From Crenobacter cavernae (GTDB taxonomy: Bacteria > Pseudomonadota > Gammaproteobacteria > Burkholderiales > Chromobacteriaceae), in contig NZ_CP031337.1 in the NCBI RefSeq assembly GCF_003355495.1, positions 2,113,001 through 2,177,000 on the forward strand: a stretch of 64,000 nt of DNA, given 5' to 3'. Both the position numbers and the translations under genes were made by a program. The notes beneath the pieces are model-generated. The model was not told the DNA's origin. It ran no database searches and was given only the letters and a program-made list of their open reading frames with translations. This document shows positions 1-8,124 of the stretch, piece after piece (positions within the stretch are counted from its first letter, which is position 1; each line of letters starts with the position of its first letter).

Positions 1-612
1 GCGTGCACGCTGCACTACGTCGGCAACCGCGACCGCCTCGCCGACGGCGAGCTGTTGCTGATCGACGCCGGTTCCGAATTCATGGGCTACGCCGGCGACA
101 TCACGCGCACCTTCCCGGTCAACGGCCGCTTCACCGGCGCGCAGCGCGCGGTGTACGAGGTCGTGCTCGCCGCGCAGCTGGCCGGCATAGCCCAGGTGCG
201 CCCCGGCGTCGCGTGGAACGCGTTCGCCGACGCCGCGCTCAAGGTGCTGGTCGAGGGGCTGGTCGACCTGAAACTGTTGACCGGCACCGTCGACGACAAT
301 ATCGAATCGGGTGCCTACCGCCAGTTCTACATGCACGGCCTAGGCCACTGGATCGGGCTGGACGTCCACGACGTCGGCGGCCGCAAGGGCGCGAACGGCG
401 ACTGGATCCGCTTCGCGCCGGGCATGTGCACCACGGTCGAGCCCGGCCTCTACATCCGGCCGGCGGACAACGTGCCGGCCGAGTTCCACAACATCGGCAT
501 CCGCATCGAGGACGACGTGCTCGTCACCGAAACCGGCCACGAGGTCTACACGGCCGGCGTGCCGAAGGCGGTAGACGACATCGAGGCGCTGATGCGCGCG
601 GCGAAAGGCTGA
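1..612 (+). CDS. pepP: Xaa-Pro aminopeptidase PepP (C-terminal part)
   Basis: C-terminal ~203 residues of a cytosolic metallo-aminopeptidase that removes N-terminal residues preceding proline; the start lies before the window. The pita-bread fold metal ligands are visible: IDAGSE and YAGDITRTFP (two Asp), GLGHWIGLDVHD (His), EPGLYI (Glu) and IRIEDDVL (Glu). The stop is followed 2 bases later by the ubiH ATG, so the genes are probably co-transcribed. The pepP-ubiH-FAD monooxygenase order matches the classic enterobacterial arrangement. The family call is secure; only the missing N-terminus limits it. Confidence 0.93.
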   Translation, partial: ACTLHYVGNRDRLADGELLLIDAGSEFMGYAGDITRTFPVNGRFTGAQRAVYEVVLAAQLAGIAQVRPGVAWNAFADAALKVLVEGLVDLKLLTGTVDDNIESGAYRQFYMHGLGHWIGLDVHDVGGRKGANGDWIRFAPGMCTTVEPGLYIRPADNVPAEFHNIGIRIEDDVLVTETGHEVYTAGVPKAVDDIEALMRAAKG

Positions 613-614
613 CG

Positions 615-1805
615 ATGCCCAAAAGCTTTCCCGATCATATCGACGTGCTCGTCGTCGGCGCCGGCCCGGTCGGCGCGCTCGCCGCGTTGAAGTTGGCCGA
701 GGCCGGCCGCAAGGTCGCGCTGGTCGAGGCGCGCCCCGAACACGTGCCGGTGCGCGACGCGCGGGCGCTCGCGCTGTCGTGGGCGAGCCGCGGCGCGCTG
801 GTCGACGCGGGCATCTGGCGCGACGACCTGCCGGCCACCGCGATCGACACGGTGCACGTGTCGCAGCAGGGCAGCTGGGGCCGCACCGTGCTGTCGCGCG
901 ACGACCTGAAGCTGCCGCACCTGGGCGTGGTGGTCGACTACCCGGCGCTGTCCGACGCGCTCGCGCAAAGCTTGGCCGAGAGGGCCTTGCCGGTCGCGTG
1001 GGGCACGCGCGTGACCGCGATCGACACGCTGTCGGCGTACGCGCGCGTCATGCTGAAAAGCGATGCCGGCGAGAGCGAAGTGACCGCGCGCCTTGTCGTG
1101 CTCGCCGAAGGCGGCGACCTGGTCGATAGCCTGCCAGGCCTGTCGCGCCGCGTGCACGACTACGGCCAGTCGGCGCTGCTCGCCGAGGTGAAGTGCGACA
1201 AGCCGCACGACGGCGTCGCGTTCGAACGCTTCTCGAAGCGCGGCCCGCTGGCGCTGTTGCCGCGCGGCGACGGCTTCATGCTGGTGTGGACGCGCACGCC
1301 CGAGGACGCGCACGAATTGCGCGAAGGTGCCCCGGAAGAACTGGAAAAACAGTTGGCCGAAGCGATGGGCGAGCGGCTCGGCGCCTTTCATCTGAGCGGC
1401 GCGCGCGCGGTGTTCCCGCTGACGCTCAAGGAGGTGAACCACCGCGTGTCGCGTCGCGTCGCGCTGATCGGCAACGCCGCGCAGACCTTGCACCCGGTCG
1501 CCGCGCAGGGGCTCAACCTCGGCATCCGCGACGCGCTGGCGCTAGCCGCGGCGCTCAAAGGCTCGGCCGACCCGGGCGACACCGCGGCGCTCGCGTCTTA
1601 CGAGCGCGCGCGCCATCTCGACAGCGGCGCGGTGGTCGGCTTCACGCATCACCTGGTGCGCTTCTTCGACAGCCACGGCCCGCTGGTCTCCGCCGCGCGC
1701 GGCCTCGGCATGAACCTGCTCGACGCCGCGCCGGGCCTGCGCCGCCGTTTCGCCGGCCACCTGGTGTTCGGCGTCGGCACGCAATCTTTGGACAAAACGC
1801 CATGA
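615..1805 (+). CDS. ubiH: UbiH-type ubiquinone biosynthesis FAD hydroxylase
   Basis: A 396-residue flavoprotein monooxygenase, predicted to hydroxylate an octaprenylphenol intermediate of ubiquinone synthesis. The N-terminal dinucleotide motif VVGAGPVGALAAL starts near residue 14. The second FAD motif reads LIGNAAQTLHPVAAQGLNLG, with Asn where most relatives have Asp (GDA); E. coli UbiH also carries GNAAQTLHP, which favours UbiH over its paralogues. The ATG at 615 lies 2 bases after the pepP stop, and the gene overlaps the next by ATGA, indicating translational coupling. It holds two copies of the window's 9-bp repeat (693, 972). Which ring position it hydroxylates cannot be read from sequence. 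Confidence 0.88.
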   Translation: MPKSFPDHIDVLVVGAGPVGALAALKLAEAGRKVALVEARPEHVPVRDARALALSWASRGALVDAGIWRDDLPATAIDTVHVSQQGSWGRTVLSRDDLKLPHLGVVVDYPALSDALAQSLAERALPVAWGTRVTAIDTLSAYARVMLKSDAGESEVTARLVVLAEGGDLVDSLPGLSRRVHDYGQSALLAEVKCDKPHDGVAFERFSKRGPLALLPRGDGFMLVWTRTPEDAHELREGAPEELEKQLAEAMGERLGAFHLSGARAVFPLTLKEVNHRVSRRVALIGNAAQTLHPVAAQGLNLGIRDALALAAALKGSADPGDTAALASYERARHLDSGAVVGFTHHLVRFFDSHGPLVSAARGLGMNLLDAAPGLRRRFAGHLVFGVGTQSLDKTP

Positions 1806-2956
1806 AGGGCTTTGATGCGGACGTGGTCATCGTCGGCGGCGGGCTGGTCGGCGCGAGCCTCGCGCTTGCCTTGAGCCGTGCCGGCCGCCAGGTGACACTG
1901 GTAGAAGGGCAGCAGCCCGACTTCTCGCGCGTGACGGAAGGCTGGGACGCGCGCATCTACGCGGTCAGTCCGGCCAACCGGCGCTTTCTGAGCGGCCTTA
2001 ACGCGTGGCCGGACGCCAGCCGCATCGGCACGATCGCGCGCATGGAGGTGCACGGTGACGCCGGCGGCGAGATCGACTTCGACGCGCGCGAGGTCGGCGG
2101 CGACGCGCTCGCATGGATCGCCGAGAATCGCTGGCTGCTCGCCGCGCTGTGGGCAAGGTTGGCCGAGGCCGGCGTCGACGTCATCAGCGGCGTGAAACCG
2201 GCCGCCTTGAGCACGCGCGCCGATGCGGCCGAACTGGAGCTTTCCGACGGCCGGCGCCTTGCAGCGCGGCTGCTGGTCGGCGCCGACGGCGCCAACTCGT
2301 GGGTGCGCGAGCAGGCCGGGCTGACGGCACGCGTCGACGCCTACGGCCAGAGCGGCGTGGTCGCCAACTTCCTATGCGAGCGCCCGCACGGTGACATCGC
2401 GCGCCAGTGGTTCACCGGCGACTCCATCCTCGCGTGGCTGCCGATGGCCGGGAACCATATGTCGATGGTATGGTCAACCTCTGGGCCCGACGCGCTGCTC
2501 GAGCTGGATGACGACGCGTTCTGCGCCAGGGTCGCCGAAGCGGGCGCCTCAGCGCTCGGCCAACTTCAACTTGCAAGCCGCCCGGCCGCCTTCCCCTTGC
2601 GCCTGATCCGCCCCGAGGCGGTGGTCGCCGAGCGCGTCGCGCTGGTCGGCGACGCCGCGCACACCGTGCACCCGCTCGCGGGGCAGGGCGTGAACCTCGG
2701 CTTCCAGGACGCGGCGACGCTGGCCGAACTGATCGGCGGGGCGCGCGACGCCGGCGACTGGCTGCTGTTACGACGTTACGAGCGCACGCGCCGCGAAGCG
2801 GTGGCGGCGATGCAGCTGACGTGCGACGGCCTGTTCAAGCTGTTTCACGGCAAGGATCTGCCGGCGCTGTCGTGGCTGCGCAATACCGGCCTCAACCTCA
2901 CCAACCGGCTCACCCCGCTCAAACGCGAGCTGGTGCGCCACGCCATCGGCTTCTGA
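1802..2956 (+). CDS. UbiH/UbiF/VisC/COQ6-family FAD monooxygenase
   Basis: A 384-residue paralogue of the preceding gene, starting in a 4-base ATGA overlap with it. It has the Rossmann motif IVGGGLVGASLALAL and a canonical second motif LVGDAAHTVHPLAGQGVNLG. By position it corresponds to visC/ubiI of E. coli, which hydroxylates C5 of the ubiquinone ring. Neisseriales also use other members such as UbiM, so the regiospecificity is left open. Copies of the 9-bp repeat lie at 2159 (read as LAE) and 2555 (reverse orientation, read as LGQ). Confidence 0.85.
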   Translation: MKGFDADVVIVGGGLVGASLALALSRAGRQVTLVEGQQPDFSRVTEGWDARIYAVSPANRRFLSGLNAWPDASRIGTIARMEVHGDAGGEIDFDAREVGGDALAWIAENRWLLAALWARLAEAGVDVISGVKPAALSTRADAAELELSDGRRLAARLLVGADGANSWVREQAGLTARVDAYGQSGVVANFLCERPHGDIARQWFTGDSILAWLPMAGNHMSMVWSTSGPDALLELDDDAFCARVAEAGASALGQLQLASRPAAFPLRLIRPEAVVAERVALVGDAAHTVHPLAGQGVNLGFQDAATLAELIGGARDAGDWLLLRRYERTRREAVAAMQLTCDGLFKLFHGKDLPALSWLRNTGLNLTNRLTPLKRELVRHAIGF

Positions 2957-2967
2957 TTGGAATCTGC

Positions 2968-3729
2968 ATGAATAAACGTTTTCTGACCCTCGCCTTCCTC
3001 GCCGCCTTCACGCCGCTGGTGGCCTGTTCGGCCGGCGCGTCCTCCGAAGCCAAGCCGGCGCAGCCGACCGCCGCCGCGGTGAAAAAGGCGTTCACCGAGC
3101 GTTTCCCGAACCGCCCGGTGAAGAGCGTCGCAGCGACGCCGCTGCCCGGCATCTACGAGGTCGTGCTGCCGAACCGGCAGATCATGTACACCGACGCCAA
3201 GGTCAACTACCTGTTCCTCGACGCCAACCTGATCGACGTGCAAAAGCGCGAAAGCCTGACCGAGGCGCGCATGGCGTCGCTGTCGCGCGTCGACTGGAGC
3301 ACCTTGCCCTTGGCCGATGCGGTCAAGGAAGTCCGCGGCAGCGGCAAGCGCAAGCTTGCGGTGTTCTCCGACCCGGACTGCCCGTTCTGCAAGAAGCTCG
3401 AGCGCGAGACGATCGCCCGCCTCGACAACGTCACCGTCTACACCTTCCTCTATCCGCTGGCGCAGCTGCACCCGGACGCGGAGCGCAAGTCGCGCCAGAT
3501 CTGGTGCAGCGCCGACCGTACCGCCGCGTGGATCGGCCTGATGCGCGAGGGCAAGGCGCTGTCCGGCCCGGACAACTGCGCGACGCCGCTGGACAAGCTG
3601 CAGAAGCTCGGCGACTCGCTCGGCATCAACGGCACGCCGGCGCTGGTGTTCGAGAGCGGCCGCCTGGTGTCGGGCGCGCAGCCGCTCGAGCAGGTCGAAG
3701 CGTGGCTTGACGAGAAGGCCGCGAAGTAA
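2968..3729 (+). CDS. dsbC: DsbC-like thiol:disulfide interchange protein
   Basis: A 253-residue periplasmic disulfide isomerase. An N-terminal signal segment (about residues 1-19) ends in LVACS, which fits a lipobox, so the protein may be membrane-anchored. A DsbC dimerisation region follows, with the ATPLPGIYEVVL pattern. The C-terminal thioredoxin fold has the active site CPFC in FSDPDCPFCKKLE and the cis-Pro in GINGTPALVF. It starts 11 bases after the upstream stop and is probably in the same operon. In the family the enzyme reshuffles wrong disulfides. Whether it is lipidated is inference from the lipobox only. Confidence 0.9.
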   Translation: MNKRFLTLAFLAAFTPLVACSAGASSEAKPAQPTAAAVKKAFTERFPNRPVKSVAATPLPGIYEVVLPNRQIMYTDAKVNYLFLDANLIDVQKRESLTEARMASLSRVDWSTLPLADAVKEVRGSGKRKLAVFSDPDCPFCKKLERETIARLDNVTVYTFLYPLAQLHPDAERKSRQIWCSADRTAAWIGLMREGKALSGPDNCATPLDKLQKLGDSLGINGTPALVFESGRLVSGAQPLEQVEAWLDEKAAK

Positions 3730-3735
3730 GCGGCG

Positions 3736-4458
3736 ATGAAAGAGGGCCGCTTGTGGGCGGCGGCGGCCGCGTCCCTTTGCGTGCACGCCGTCCTCGTCGC
3801 GCTGGGCGGCGCCGGTGCGCCGTTCGGTCGCGGCGACGCGAGTGCGACACGGCTGGCGGTGACGCTATCGCCTCCCGCCGCACCCTCCACGCCGCTCATC
3901 GCCACGCCCGAGCCGCAGCCCCCGCTGCCGTCGTCCGAGTCCGTACCCAGGGTGCCGTCCCCGCCGGCGCCGTCTCCCGAGCCGCCTTCCGTTCCCGATG
4001 AACGGGCCCCGCCAAGCTCCGAACCCGCGTCCGCTTCGCAGCCGACGCCTCCGTCCGATGCCACGGCGGACAGTACGAGACCACCTGCCGAGGCTGCCGA
4101 CGAGGGTTTGCTCGACACGCCGCTGGGCTTCGGCGACGCGGTCTATTATCCGGCGCCGATGCTCGACGCCGTCGCCGAGCCGCTGGCGGCGATCGACCCG
4201 CTGCCGATGCCACCCGATCCCGACCTCGACCCCGGCGCGGTACAGGCGGCGCGGTTGGTGATCCGCGTCTTCATCGACGAAGCCGGCCGGGTGGTCGCGA
4301 CCGAGGTCGAGTCGGCCGAGCCGCCTGGCGTGCTGGAAGAGGCGGCGCTCGCCGCCTTCGGCAAGGCGACGTTCGCGCCGGCGATCCGTCATGGGCAGAA
4401 GGTGAAGAGCGTGAAGCGCATCGCGATCGAGAGCGGCGGCCTGTCCTCGCCGTTCTGA
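3736..4458 (+). CDS. TonB-family energy-transducer-like protein
   Basis: A 240-residue protein with the TonB plan: a single N-terminal membrane segment (about 7-27), a long Pro/Ser/Glu-rich spacer (about 45-125) and a C-terminal TonB-like fold with VIRVFIDEAGRVVATEVE and a closing hydrophobic strand. TonB proteins couple the proton motive force to outer-membrane receptors. No exbB or exbD lies nearby, and the gene follows dsbC by only 6 bases, so its partner is unknown. It could be a TonB paralogue with an envelope role rather than the main iron-uptake TonB. Confidence 0.7.
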   Translation: MKEGRLWAAAAASLCVHAVLVALGGAGAPFGRGDASATRLAVTLSPPAAPSTPLIATPEPQPPLPSSESVPRVPSPPAPSPEPPSVPDERAPPSSEPASASQPTPPSDATADSTRPPAEAADEGLLDTPLGFGDAVYYPAPMLDAVAEPLAAIDPLPMPPDPDLDPGAVQAARLVIRVFIDEAGRVVATEVESAEPPGVLEEAALAAFGKATFAPAIRHGQKVKSVKRIAIESGGLSSPF

Positions 4459-4554
4459 ATTCGTGCTACAGTTTCCGTCGCATCGTTCACAATTCGAACG
4501 TTTGTTTGTCTGGCACCGGAGCCGATCAAGGCCGTCAACACGAAGGAAAACACC

Positions 4555-4812
4555 ATGTCTGAGCTGAAAACCGCATTCGAAGAGGCGCAAGCCGCCGTCA
4601 AGACCCTGGCCGAGCGCCCGGACAACCAGACGCTGCTGCAGTTGTACGCGTTCTACAAGCAGGCGACCGACGGCGACGTGTCCGGCGAGCGCCCGGGCAT
4701 GATGGACTTCATCAACCGCGCCAAGTACGACGCGTGGGACAAGCTGAAGGGCACCGACTCGGACAGCGCGATGCAGTCCTATATCGACGTGGTGAAGGGT
4801 CTGCTGGCCTAG
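4555..4812 (+). CDS. Acyl-CoA-binding protein (ACBP)
   Basis: An 85-residue small soluble protein matching the four-helix ACBP fold over its whole length. Signatures are LYAFYKQATDGD, RPGMMDF and RAKYDAWDKLKG, which carry the Tyr, Lys and Trp residues that hold the CoA moiety in the family. It binds medium- and long-chain acyl-CoA and buffers the pool. ACBP is common in eukaryotes and scattered in proteobacteria. A strong stem-loop follows the stop. The polyhydroxyalkanoate and acyl-CoA genes elsewhere in the window give a plausible metabolic setting. Confidence 0.92.
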   Translation: MSELKTAFEEAQAAVKTLAERPDNQTLLQLYAFYKQATDGDVSGERPGMMDFINRAKYDAWDKLKGTDSDSAMQSYIDVVKGLLA

Positions 4813-4826
4813 TAAGCACGCGGCGC

Positions 4827-4856
4827 AAAACGGCCACCCCAAGGGTGGCCGTTTGC
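4827..4856. terminator. Stem-loop terminator between convergent genes
   Basis: Twelve-base arms AAACGGCCACCC and GGGTGGCCGTTT around a CAA loop, right after the acyl-CoA-binding protein gene and facing the converging minus-strand exporter gene. T-runs are short on both sides. Confidence 0.75.
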
Positions 4857-4870
4857 ATTGGAGCGGGGCA

Positions 4871-4895
4871 GGCTCGGCCAGCGTTGGCCGAGCCC
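4871..4895. repeat. Inverted pair of the 9-bp repeat (imperfect)
   Basis: GGCTCGGCCA, spacer GCG, then TTGGCCGAGCC: two copies of the window-wide motif head to head, between convergent genes. The left arm deviates at its inner end. Confidence 0.8.
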
Positions 4896-4905
4896 TGGGC
4901 GCTCG

Positions 4906-5469
4906 TCAGGACAGCGGGTAGAGCAGCGTGATGCCGCCGAGCACGGCGAAGATCGCCGCAGCGACGCCGTGCACCGCGCGCTTGGGCAGCTTGTTGGCGG
5001 CGGCGTCGCCGATCAGCACCGCCGGCACGTTGGCGATCATCATGCCCAGCGTGGTGCCGGCGACGACCATCGCCAATTGGTCGAAGCGCGCCGACAGCGC
5101 GACGGTGGCGATCTGCGTCTTGTCGCCCATCTCGGCGAGAAAGAAGGCGATCGCGGTCGCGCCGAACACGCCGAAGCGGTCGAACAGCCGGCTGTCGTCG
5201 TCGAGCTTGTCGGGGATCAGCATCCACACCGCCATCGCGATGAACGACGCGCCGAGGATCCAGCGCAAGACGTCGGGGCCCAGGAGCGTGGTGATCCACT
5301 GGCCGACGGCGGCGGCGGCGAAATGGTTGAGCAGCGTGGCGACGAAGATGCCGGCGACGATGGGGCCGGGCTTGCGGTAGCGCGCGGCGAGAAGCAGCGC
5401 GAGCAGCTGGGTCTTGTCGCCGATTTCGGCGAGGGCGACGATGCCGGTGGAGACGAGGAAGGCTTCCAT
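4906..5469 (-). CDS. GDT1/TMEM165 (UPF0016) family cation exporter
   Basis: A 187-residue integral membrane protein with six predicted helices in two homologous halves. Each half carries the family motif E-x-G-D-K-T: ALAEIGDKTQ near residue 14 and LAEMGDKTQ near 115. The family exports Mn2+ (MneA type) or exchanges Ca2+/Mn2+ for protons. The long leader contains a yybP-ykoY type Mn2+ riboswitch, which supports manganese as substrate. Length is normal. The start ATG at 5469 is followed directly by MEAFLVSTGIVALAEIGDKT. Confidence 0.88.
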   Translation of the reverse strand: MEAFLVSTGIVALAEIGDKTQLLALLLAARYRKPGPIVAGIFVATLLNHFAAAAVGQWITTLLGPDVLRWILGASFIAMAVWMLIPDKLDDDSRLFDRFGVFGATAIAFFLAEMGDKTQIATVALSARFDQLAMVVAGTTLGMMIANVPAVLIGDAAANKLPKRAVHGVAAAIFAVLGGITLLYPLS

Positions 5470-5544
5470 GAAGGGGATGAAACTCCGAGGGCCGCGCGAC
5501 GTTCATGACTCGTCCACCCCGCGCGGCCCGCAACAGGGTGAAGA

Positions 5545-5685
5545 GTCATGAGTCTTGCCAGACCATCGAAGGTTGCCCGTGCCATGGCTGCGTATCCGTT
5601 GCGACAACGGAAAGCCAAGTCTGTTGACATCGGGCCCGCGTCAATCAAGCGCGGCGGCTACTCCCCCAAGACAGCGCCCATCATA
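5545..5685 (-). promoter_or_regulatory. yybP-ykoY (Mn2+-sensing) riboswitch leader
   Basis: Read on the minus strand, the leader of the GDT1-family gene shows conserved blocks in the right order: GGGGGAGTAGCCGCC, then CCCGATGTCAACAGACTTGG, then an ACGGGCAACCTTC...GGTCTGGCAAGACT tail. These are hallmarks of the yybP-ykoY class, which binds Mn2+ and in proteobacteria controls mntP, alx and GDT1-type genes. A later GC-rich hairpin (about 5484-5530: CCGCGCGAC/GTCGCGCGG-like arms) may be the expression platform. Boundaries are approximate. A covariance search would settle it. Confidence 0.85.
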
Positions 5686-5711
5686 CGGCAAAAAGGCGCC
5701 GGCAGCCAGCC

Positions 5712-5725
5712 GGCTCGGCCAACCT
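5712..5725 (-). repeat. Single intergenic copy of the 9-bp repeat
   Basis: GGCTCGGCCAACCT, a near-consensus copy between mscL and the riboswitch leader, outside any gene. Confidence 0.75.
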
Positions 5726-5768
5726 CGACGCCTGGGGGGCGGGGGGCAGGAGTGCGCCGCGCGGCAAT

Positions 5769-5799
5769 GAAAACGGCCCGCGAAGTGCGGGCCGTGTGC
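5769..5799 (-). terminator. Terminator of mscL
   Basis: On the minus strand ACGGCCCGC, a short loop and GCGGGCCGT are followed by TTTTC, about 20 bases after the mscL stop. Confidence 0.7.
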
Positions 5800-5815
5800 T
5801 TGGCTGTTGGCGTTT

Positions 5816-6277
5816 TCAGTCCAACTGGGACGTGCAGTGCGGGCAGCGCGTCGCCTTCTCGGGAATGCTCGACAGGCAGTAGCGGCATTCCTTGCTCACC
5901 ACCTCCGGCGCTACTTCGGCCTTTTCCTCGCGTTTGAGGCGGTTGATCGTCTTCACCTGCATGAAGATCGCGAACGCGACGATGGTGAAGCTGATCACGG
6001 CGTTGATGAAGAGGCCGACGTTGAGCGTGACCGCACCGGCTTGCTTGGCCGCCGCCACCGACACGTAGGGCCCGGCGGTCTTCGTGCCTTCTTTCAGCAC
6101 CCAGAACAGGTTGGAAAAGTCGACGTTGCCGACCAGGAGGCCGATCGGCGGCATGATCACGTCGTCGACCAGCGACTTGACGATCGCACCGAAAGCGCCA
6201 CCGATCACCACGCCGACCGCGAGGTCGATCACGTTGCCGCGCATCGCGAATTCTTTAAATTCTTTGAAAATTACCAT
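5816..6277 (-). CDS. mscL: Large-conductance mechanosensitive channel MscL with zinc-ribbon tail
   Basis: A 153-residue inner-membrane channel that opens under high membrane tension to release solutes on hypo-osmotic shock. The N-terminus [20 protein letters not shown] and the pore helix [20 protein letters not shown] are diagnostic; TM2 is near residues 84-106. Instead of the usual short charged C-terminal helix only, the protein ends with CRYC-x10-CPHC, a four-cysteine zinc-ribbon-like module (about 131-148). Such tails occur in some MscL homologues, but the role is unknown. Typical MscL is about 136 residues. Confidence 0.95.
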   Translation of the reverse strand: MVIFKEFKEFAMRGNVIDLAVGVVIGGAFGAIVKSLVDDVIMPPIGLLVGNVDFSNLFWVLKEGTKTAGPYVSVAAAKQAGAVTLNVGLFINAVISFTIVAFAIFMQVKTINRLKREEKAEVAPEVVSKECRYCLSSIPEKATRCPHCTSQLD

Positions 6278-6420
6278 AACAGCACCTTATTTAATTGGCA
6301 TTCCGATGGGCAAAATACGGGCTGGCCGGCGCGCTGGCAAGGCTGGGCGCCTCTTGCATGAAGGGACTTGCAGCGTCCAGCGCACGGGGCGGTGGTCTAT
6401 TTGGAGTGGAATTCCCGCCG

Positions 6421-7284
6421 TTATACGGTGCGGCGGCTCAGCGACTTGAGCAGCCTGCGATCCACGGTGCCGAGCAACGCGCCGCCGAGGATCAGGCCGA
6501 TCGCGACGCCGGTCAGCGGCGTGAGCTGCCCTTGGCCGCTGGCGACGAGAAGCAGCGTCGATAGCATCGGCGTGGTGTACGACAACGCGCCGATCTGGCG
6601 CGGGTCGCCGCCCTTCATCGCGCGGTCCCACAGGAAGAACGCGCCGCCCATCGGTCCGACGCCGAGGCCGATCAGGCTCAGCCACTGGCCGGTGGTGGGC
6701 TGCGTCGCCGGCTCGAAGAGTGCGTGGCAGGCGAGCGCCAGCAGGCCCGACAACAGGCAGAATCCGCCGACCGCGCCGGTCGGGAACGGCGGCAGCCGTT
6801 TGGTGAGAAGGCTGTAGGTCGACCAGACGATGGCCGCGGCGACCGCGAGCCCGTAGCCGAAGCCCGACGTCGCGTCGAAGGCGAGCCTGCCGCCGCTGAC
6901 GATCAGCCCCGCACCGACGAAGCCCAACAGTCCGCCGATGATATGGCGGCGCATTAACTGCGTGCCGGGCACGATCAGCGGCGCGAGCAGCACGATCAAC
7001 AGCGGCCACAGATAATTGATCAGGTTGGCTTCCATCGCTGGCGCGTGGCGGAAGGCGAAGAACAGCAGGAAGTGATAGCCGAACAGGCCGTAAAGCCCGA
7101 CCGCAAGCGTCTTGACGGGGACTTTCCATTCCCGGACGCGCGGTAGTGCGAGCAGGCTGCCTATGCACAGGCTGACGCCGACGACGAAGAAGGGCGGCAG
7201 GTTTTTGGTGAGGGCACCTAGGGTGGCGAGTGAGGCCCACAGGAGGATCGCTCCTGCGGCCGCGTAAAGCGGATTGCGCAGCAT
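6421..7284 (-). CDS. DMT-superfamily (EamA) transporter
   Basis: About 287 residues with ten hydrophobic segments arranged as two EamA repeats, typical of drug/metabolite exporters. The strings EANLINYLWPLLIVLLAP and GVGPMGGAFFLWDRAMKGGD resemble the aromatic amino-acid exporter YddG group. The ATG at 7284 (MLRNPLYAA) is preferred; a longer form would add 11 non-hydrophobic residues. It stands alone, transcribed away from tRNA-Asn. The substrate is not deducible. Confidence 0.8.
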   Translation of the reverse strand: MLRNPLYAAAGAILLWASLATLGALTKNLPPFFVVGVSLCIGSLLALPRVREWKVPVKTLAVGLYGLFGYHFLLFFAFRHAPAMEANLINYLWPLLIVLLAPLIVPGTQLMRRHIIGGLLGFVGAGLIVSGGRLAFDATSGFGYGLAVAAAIVWSTYSLLTKRLPPFPTGAVGGFCLLSGLLALACHALFEPATQPTTGQWLSLIGLGVGPMGGAFFLWDRAMKGGDPRQIGALSYTTPMLSTLLLVASGQGQLTPLTGVAIGLILGGALLGTVDRRLLKSLSRRTV

Positions 7285-7812
7285 GGGTAAGTCCAACGCA
7301 AAAGCGCATTCTAATCGCAATCACCAAGATGGAAAAAGCCGCAGGGTTTTTCATCGGGGGTGTTAACCCTTCGAACCTGCCCGGAGGAGAAATAACGGGC
7401 CGGTATGATGTTATCGAGCTTAAGGGGGAGGAGGGGCTGCGCTCGATATTGAGCCTCGGCCAACGTTTAGGTAGCGTCTGCCGGACGGGGCAGGGCCTTA
7501 TCAATAGTGGAGTCACTCGGGTTTGCCGGGCGAGAAGGTGGGTAGCCCAGGCGAGCGTAGAGAGCATGCCCGGCCTTTGGAGGAAGGTAGGCGGCGATGA
7601 GCGGGCAATGACGACGGGTACCGGGCGGCGAATGAAGCCGGGATCCGGGTCGCCCAGGCGGGAGTGTATCGACGGGGCGGGTTGCTGAAACTCGGGAAGA
7701 GAAAGCGGGGGGATTGCCGGTGCGGATATTTTCGCCGGTTACGATCGGCGTCGATGAAGCGGAATTTGTGCGCTGCGGGAAATAACGGGTTTGCAAATAG
7801 ACCATGAAAACG
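7285..7812. other. Gene-poor intergenic region
   Basis: About 530 bases between the DMT transporter start and the tRNA-Asn terminator. It holds one copy of the 9-bp repeat (GCCTCGGCCAACG at 7453). Open frames on both strands (for example 7467-7805 minus, 112 codons, Pro/Arg-rich) have no recognisable domain or convincing ribosome site. I see no gene I can support. Confidence 0.6.
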
Positions 7813-7844
7813 AAAAAGGCCTCAGCGTAAGCTGAGGCCTTTCG
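7813..7844 (-). terminator. Terminator of tRNA-Asn
   Basis: AAAGGCCTCAGC, loop GTAA, GCTGAGGCCTTT, followed on the minus strand by TTCG. It sits 7 bases beyond the tRNA 3' end. Confidence 0.85.
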
Positions 7845-7850
7845 TATCTT

Positions 7851-7926
7851 TGGCTCCCCGAGCAGGGCTCGAACCTGCGACCTGCGGATTAACAGTCCGT
7901 CGCTCTACCAACTGAGCTATCAGGGA
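7851..7926 (-). tRNA. tRNA-Asn (GTT)
   Basis: On the minus strand a complete 76-base cloverleaf: acceptor TCCCTGA pairing with TCGGGGA, D-loop AGCTCAGTTGGTAGAGC, anticodon loop CTGTTAA with anticodon GTT, T-arm GCAGGTTCGAGCCCTGC, and encoded CCA. The promoter and terminator are also visible, so it is a monocistronic tRNA gene. Confidence 0.97.
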
Positions 7927-7940
7927 ATCGATGGAGGCGA

Positions 7941-7969
7941 ACTATACCGGCGCCGATTTAGGTCGTCAA
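7941..7969 (-). promoter_or_regulatory. Sigma-70 promoter of tRNA-Asn
   Basis: On the minus strand TTGACG, 17-base spacer, TATAGT, placing the start a few bases upstream of the mature tRNA. A near-consensus promoter. Confidence 0.85.
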
Positions 7970-8124
7970 CACCTTTTGCGAAAAAAATGAGACGATCCGG
8001 CGTGTGAAAACGCTAAGCTCATGAATCGATTGCTGAAAGCGATTGCACTTGATTCGGTGCGTTCCGCCCCGATGTACATAGACTGTTTTCGATAGACGTT
8101 TGGGCGCCCTCGCGGAGGAAAAGC

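Noticed and set aside
7467..7805. A 112-codon minus-strand frame between the DMT transporter and tRNA-Asn
   Set aside because: Pro/Arg/Ser-rich, low complexity, no ribosome site and no recognisable family.
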